Source of the DNA: Deuterostichococcus epilithicus
Lineage: Eukaryota > Chlorophyta > Trebouxiophyceae > Prasiolales > Stichococcaceae
Assembly (NCBI GenBank): GCA_033439295.1
Contig: JAVTLE010000023.1
Span: 3,818,530 to 3,882,529, forward strand
Reading direction: 5' to 3'
DNA length: 64,000 nt
This document shows, in pieces, positions 58,809 through 64,000 of this stretch (within the stretch, counting starts at the first letter, position 1; the number at the start of each line of letters is the position of its first letter). Made by a program: the position numbers and the translations under genes. A model generated the notes under the pieces. That model was not told the DNA's origin, did no database searches, and worked only from the letters and a program-made list of their open reading frames with translations.

Positions 58809-61800
58809 TCACTCGATCTTATTTTCGCAGTTGAACTGAAAGGGACGGCCCTCGAACTGGCCCAGTGTGACATAGTGCTCCCACAGCTGCACCGGGTCCC
58901 GGATATGCTTGAGGTCCGCATTGTGCGTTCGGTACAGCTCCACGTCAAAACATCGCGACCCTCGCGCCCGGCTGTGCGAAAAAAGGAGAGCAGTGATTCA
59001 GCAGCTGCGCCGTCGTGGCAGGCAGACTGAAGCAAAGTAAATGCAGTTTGCGCGGTGCGACGGCTGAACAGTGCTGTCTGCATGCATGCAGAATGGATGT
59101 CTGCGACATGGCAACCATGCAAGCGACAGGCACAGGACGAGAGCACGAGAACTGCAGTGGCCCTGCTGCAGAACAGTTCATGCCTTCTGTTCTTGCCGAG
59201 CCGGCAGTCAGTACACATGTCGCACCTGTAAGCGATTTTGGCCGCCTTGAGCGGCCATGGATTCGACTTCCAGATGTTCTTCACCACGTCCGCATGCCCC
59301 TTCTTTGCCTGCAAAAGGGACGGTGATCATCTGCAAGCTGCCGCCTTGTCACAACACTTCGAAACTCAGTTTCCAAAGCCTCCAAGGGTGGCACGTCAAA
59401 AGTCTCATACTTCATTGCTGCCTATAAGAGGCTGGCTTCTTAGTTGAGAAGTCAGTCCTGGGGTCACAGGGGCCGCTTGCGGCAGGGCGGCATAAGGACT
59501 GGTGAGAGGCGCACCCGTTCCGTGTACCACTGGTCGTACTTGATAGCGGTGCGCGCGTAGGACCACTCGTTGTGCAGCAGCACCCCCTTCACCTTGACGA
59601 ACATGACCTCGAAAGGCGTCAGGCTGATGCCATCGTAGTAGCTCTCCCCATACGGGTTCACCCTGCAGTGCAAGGCAGTCACTTTTCAATCCGTGGCCAG
59701 CAGGCCCAAGGTCGGGCGTCAGGCTGGAGTCACTGTAAAAGCTCTCCCCCCGCATGGGGTTTTCAACCTGCAGCGCGGGTTACAGCAGGACATTGGTCTT
59801 AGTTTGATTGGTCTTAGTTTGAAGGCAAGTCGTGACTTTTCCACATCCCCTGGAAGGGGGTCAAGCAGATGCCGTCGTAGGAGCTCTGCCGGACGGGTGC
59901 TCCCTGCAAGGTGGGATGTGTGCCGGCGGCAAACATGCCACGGAGAGGGCGTCAGGCTGATACCGAGGTGAACCCTCCCGGACGATTCCGCGCCCGCCGC
60001 ATCACAGAGGGGGAGTCCGGCTTGTATCTACAGGCTTGTTGCCATGTTGTGTCGGTTTTGAGGTTGGGGCGAGTGGCCGCACACCTGGAGTTGCACTCCC
60101 AGTTGGCCTCGTTGGTCCAGTCCACGTCCTGGTACCGCACCATGAAGGAGTCCAGGTTGTACCCGCCGCGCAGGATGGCCAGGCTACTGCCCAGCTCGGA
60201 GTAGAAGATGGTGTCCCACATGTTGATGTAGCAGGCGAACACCTTGCCATCGTCCTGCATGAGCTTCAGGCCGACCTGCGGGGTGGCAGGGTTGTGATAT
60301 GGGGCGTCAGCAGCGGCGGCGGAAGGGTCTTGCTTGGGTCGTTTGGGGCTGGGGTCTCTTTGCGACGCGCATACAGGGTGTGTCGAACCCCGCGCCCGTG
60401 AGAAGCTGGGGCAAGGGTGCCGCGAGCGGCGCACCATGCGGCATGCAAGCCGCTGCCGGCAACCGTCGCCGCCGGCGGCGCCGCCTCTCGAGCAGCTGCC
60501 TCCCTCCTTTCGACTGAGCATGCAGATTACAATTCCGTCTCGTTGCTGACCCTGCAAACCAACCAAAGTTCGGCAGCGACTCGCCTGGTCGGTGGCCAGC
60601 ACATAGGACTGCACGTGCGGGTTGGTGCGCCATTCGCCGTCGATGTTGCCGTCTTTCGGGCTGCCCTCGCAGCTGATGGTGGGTCCCACCAGTTTGACCT
60701 TGTCCGTTATCCGCGACACGATCTGCTCGTGCCACCGCTTGAAGCCCTTCGCAAAGGGGCATGCCAGGGAGTCATTTCACAAGTAGGATCGCACAGGCTA
60801 GATCCAGCGGCGGGGCAAGGTGCCTCTCAGGGGCCGGCGTCGCACACATGCACCCGGGCAGGGACGGCCACAGCTGCCGCAGGTCTCGCACTCATGCAGA
60901 GGTTTGTCACTGTTATTGTCACTGTTAAATGGCGCCAGCAGAAAGGTGCATATCAGCCATGCTCTGACCTGGCCATAGGTGGGGATGAAGGGCCCCCGCA
61001 CAGAACTGTTCATGAAGATGAAGAACTTGTATTTTGACGTGTCCACCTACGGCGTCAATGACGACAGTGAGGGCGGCAGATGAGGGTTTGGTGTGTCTCG
61101 GCATGCATGGCACATGACCGATGCCCCGATTCACCGATGCTGATGCGTCAGGGCGGGGCGGCCAGCGGACATACAGCGGCGTGGACGGCCACCTACCTTC
61201 TTCGTATCGAACAGCCAGCCTATGGTGCCCCAGTCGTAGCAGCCATTTTGGTGCCGCTCCACCCGGGCATTTGGCGGCAGCTTCCCTGTCAGGTCCGGCA
61301 TCTGCATGCGGCCAGATCATCAATGCAGCAAAAATATGAATGCTTGAAACGACTCAGTATCAGAGCCTCTATACCTTCGTTCCACATGGATGGAGCAGAA
61401 CGCATGCTGCTGCTGCCGCACACAGATCTGGGCGGGATGCACGACAAAAAGACGAGCACTGCATACCTGCACGCCGTCCATGTCCTGCATTATGAAGACG
61501 TAGTCGCAGCCGTCGTTTTCTTGGACACCCCACTTTAGGAAGAACATCAGATTGTCCTCATACTCGGTGTCGGTCTTTGAGAAAATGTAGACCACCAGCG
61601 TGTGTGCCGCCTCCGGTCCAGGGCTGTGCGCCGCAGTGAGCTGGTCTGCAAGCACTGCCTGTGCGCCTGGGGGTGCGCTGCTGGCTGTCCCGAAGCGCAT
61701 GCCGACGATGAAGGCCAATATGAGCAGGCCAGCTCCCACGAGCAGCATCCTGTAGCGCTGCACTTTGCCGGTTTGGCTGCGGGTGGGTCGCATGTTACGC

Positions 61801-61811
61801 CCGGGTAACAT
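58809..61811 (-). CDS. type II membrane glycosyltransferase (algal family)
   Basis: A probable Golgi enzyme with a short basic cytosolic tail (RNMRPTRSQTGKVQRYR), one membrane span at residues 22-41 (MLLVGAGLLILAFIVGMRF) and a luminal catalytic part. Exons: 61811-61467, 61301-61197, 61046-60969, about 60760-60600, about 60275-60090, 59662 to about 59514, about 59300-59215, and about 58972-58809. Landmarks are VVYIFSKTDTEYEDNLMFFL, CYDWGTIGWL, YKFFIFMNSSVRGPFIPTYG (a donor/acceptor-fold block common in green-algal glycosyltransferase-like proteins), DKVKLVGPTISCEG, HVQSYVLATDQ, WDTIFYSELGSSLAILRGGY, VNPYGESYYDGISLTPFEVM, and the C-terminal FDVELYRTHNADLKHIRDPV with HYVTLGQFEGRPFQF. The last four exons join in phase. 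The sugar and acceptor cannot be named. The start at 61793 is an alternative. Confidence 0.75.
59714..59990 (-). repeat. three ghost copies of the glycosyltransferase exon start at 59662
   Basis: The source is 59618-59662 (VNPYGESYYDGISLTP). Copies lie at 59714-59767, 59853-59902 and 59945-59990, all upstream in the preceding intron on the gene strand. The first two are followed on the plus strand by CTGCA, the reverse of an acceptor. Shared blocks include GGCGTCAGGCTG, GCTCTCCCC and GCCGTCGTAG. Divergence differs between copies. Confidence 0.85.
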
Positions 61812-62417
61812 CCTTTGTCTGCACCACAGCCGGGTCCAAGGCTCATGCTGGCTGACACGGCTGCTGCTCTACTCGACAAATGCAGCGCGCCAACATAACT
61901 TTGCCGACTGTGCCCGGCAGACTCGCAGCGGCTCGGTCGAAGCACTAGCGCTATTGCACTTCGTTGACGATGTTGCTCAATGCAAAGCCGTGATGCAGGA
62001 GAGATTATGATCTGAATGCCAGCAACAGCTGGCTGTGTGACTAATAAAAGGGATGCAAGGGAGAATACAGCAGGTCAGCAGCGAAACGGCCCGACCTTCC
62101 CATTTTCCTTTGCTGTCAAGCTTAACGAAAACACGAACAATTGCGCTGCCAGCAAGCAAACCTGTCGCCCTGAGGCAACGTGGGTCAATGATGGTCGTGA
62201 CCGCCGGACTCAATCAGCACCTCCCTCCAGCAGGCGCACCATTCGAACCGTCTTGCACATCCACGTGTCCAATGCTATGCAGTACCTCCTCTGCATCAAT
62301 GCAAACACTATGATTGAGGCCGCCGCCAGCAGCGAGCATGTGGCGGTGTCTGTATACTGATGACGTATCTGGCGCCTCATTGCAGATGCAGCAGCCGCAC
62401 GCCAGTGACAGTGTCGC
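61812..62417. other. intergenic region
   Basis: The 606 bp contain the glycosyltransferase upstream region and the 3' flank of the last gene, both on the minus strand. No other feature was seen. Confidence 0.45.
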
Positions 62418-64000
62418 TCAAGGCGCAGATGCCTGCTCCTGCTCGTGGAGCACTGCGACGAGCGCCAGGGGGTCGCAGTGCTGCGGGAACGTCCTCGTCA
62501 TGAAGATCGCACCCTACGCACGTGAATGGACGCCTGATGAGGCAAGAGGTCATCGTGCATGCGGTGTGCCCTTGAGCACCCAAGTTGGCTGATGCCAGAC
62601 AAGACTGGGACCTAAACCCTTCCCACCATGCTGTCACCGCCCGCCTGCAATGCACGATGACAGCGTGCAGCTGCGCCGCCCTGCTGCCGCCGCAATCGCC
62701 GTCCTCGCGGGTGCCGCATCGTGGCAACATGACCAGGCCACAGCAGCACCAAGCCACCTGCAGCGGGCTGAGGATGGCGAACAGGTCCCGGTCCTGCCGG
62801 CACCACAACCGCTGCTCCTCTCGCAGGTTGTCGTCCAGCGCGTGGATGATGGCTGCCTTTGCCTCGTCGTCGCCGGGGCGATGCGCCAGCTCCGGCGTCG
62901 CAGGCTGCACCACCACTGGCGGCAGCAACGCGCCGATCATGTGCAGGTTGATGGTCGCCCGATCCGCGTACAGTCTGCAGGGCCGGGAGACAGTTAGGCA
63001 CCTCGGTTGCCCTGCCGGTTGACTGCCTGCAGCTTGCGCAATGGATAGCTTTCTGCAGGCGCTGCTCGCTGTCACATGCATCCTGTGGGCCCTCTCTGCC
63101 ATATCAGAGTTTCAGCTCCCCGGATTCGGCAGCTGCGCTGAGCACACGCAGTCAGCCTTTCAAGTGAAGGGCCCGCCCACCTCTCCAGGTCGCGCAGCCA
63201 GTGCTTGCGCGCCTTCATCAGTGCCTTGCGTTGTGGCGGCGTCAGCGCCAGCGCATCCACTGCGCGCCGGAACATGTCCGGATCGTCCCAGCCCTCCTCC
63301 AGCGATTCGCACCTGGGCGGGCACGAGCAACACACCTGGACCCAGCTGCATCCAGGGATTTGCCTGGCGAAACTGCAGCATCTGCTGGCGCCTGCAGCGG
63401 CCTTCGCCTAAGACATGGCCTGATCGTGGACCGTGCTGCAGCATCGGAGAACCATCGCCTCTCGGTCCTCAAGACCAGCGCACATCGACTTTGACCAGGA
63501 GGAGGCGCACCCCTCGACATTGGCGCTGATGAGCTCCTCCATGTCGGGCCCCTCCAGCCGGGCCAGCTGGAAGCACGCCTGCATGACGCCTGCCACCAGC
63601 TCTTTCACCTTCGCCACCTGTTGCAGTGGCAGCGGCATTGTCCGGATTCGGATTTTGGGCATCGTTCATAAGTCTACACCAGCCTATACAAGCCTACAAT
63701 GCTTAGCAGGATTTGGGCGGTGCAACAGAGACCGAAGCCGCAAGCCAGTTGAGCAATGCACGGCGCACTCAGAAAGCAGTTCCCTGTTAATGCGGCTTGG
63801 ACATCCTGCTGAGACCAACGATGCTCGTGGTAATATCATGTGCACCTGATCGGGCGTAGTTGCCGCCTCAACCAACTCTGAATAGGCCGCCTCTGGTCCC
63901 TGCCCAATCTGCCTAAGCACTGCCCGCAGCTCCACGATCTGCACGACAACACCTGACAGGCGTCTCATGATGCCCATCGAACTGTCTTCAACTATGAATG
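62418..64000 (-). CDS. unrecognised helical protein, N-terminus outside window
   Basis: Minus-strand exons carry amphipathic, Ala/Leu/Arg/Glu-rich helices: SGVVVQIVELRAVLRQIGQG with SELVEAATTPDQVH (63950-63850), VKELVAGVMQACFQLARLEG and PDMEELISANVEG (63620-63520), WDDPDMFRRAVDALALTPPQ and RKALMKARKHWLRDLER (63290-63190), LYADRATINLHMIGALLPPV with DDEAKAAIIHALDDNLREEQ and RDLFAILSPLQ (62970-62765), and a last exon joined in phase by a TAG acceptor, GAIFMTRTFPQHCDPLALVA with VLHEQEQASAP, stop at 62418. The layout recalls the C-terminal part of long algal bZIP-type regulators, but no basic region is in view and this is a guess. The gene starts beyond base 64000. Confidence 0.5.

Overview
The window looks like nuclear DNA of a GC-rich green alga, most likely a Chlorella-like trebouxiophyte. 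The genes are dense, lie on both strands, and are cut into many short exons with GT-AG and some GC-AG introns. Several proteins are of plant or algal type: ALDH22, a plant-like CMC1, a folate/FAD-type carrier, an algal glycosyltransferase. Short interstitial tracts of the plant telomere motif (TTTAGGG/CCCTAAA) occur, mostly in introns. No tRNA, rRNA, CRISPR array, virus-like element or intact transposon was recognised.

Layout, left to right. (1) ALDH22-type aldehyde dehydrogenase, minus, C-terminus cut by the window edge (1-4348). (2) CMC1, a twin CX9C cytochrome-oxidase assembly protein, minus (4883-5395). (3) A probable mitochondrial protein carrying only an SRP54 M-domain, plus (5827-7445). 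(4) A tetraspan membrane protein with a Pro-rich tail, minus (8686-about 10667). (5) An orphan ORF (11745-12083). (6) RTF1 of the Paf1 complex, plus (12958-19209). (7) CGI121/TPRKB of the KEOPS complex, minus, all six exons resolved (19781-21213). (8) A long BRM/SYD-class SNF2 chromatin remodeller, plus (about 21640-34386). (9) An orphan ORF (35219-35533). (10) Cytosolic-type pyruvate kinase, minus (36516-about 41520). (11) A nardilysin-like M16 metalloprotease with an acidic insert, plus (42280-51662). (12) A weakly supported Ala/Pro-rich secreted protein and an Ala-rich ORF, minus (52545-53992). (13) A mitochondrial-carrier-family protein of the SLC25A32 folate/FAD type, plus (55025-58382). 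(14) A type II membrane glycosyltransferase, minus (58809-61811). (15) The C-terminal part of an unrecognised helical protein, minus (62418 to the edge).

The genes are ordinary nuclear housekeeping genes and do not form one pathway. RTF1 and the SNF2 ATPase both act on chromatin during transcription. The M-domain protein and CMC1 share a head-to-head promoter region and both look mitochondrial, as may the carrier.

The most unusual property is in the introns. Across six genes (RTF1, SNF2, pyruvate kinase, nardilysin, carrier, glycosyltransferase) I find more than twenty degenerate direct copies of the adjacent exon edge, usually together with the neighbouring splice site, offset by about 100-160 bp and sometimes in arrays of three to five. 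They range from nearly identical to about 64% identical. I call them ghost exons. They look like the record of repeated short tandem duplication across splice junctions, and a few could still act as alternative or poison exons.
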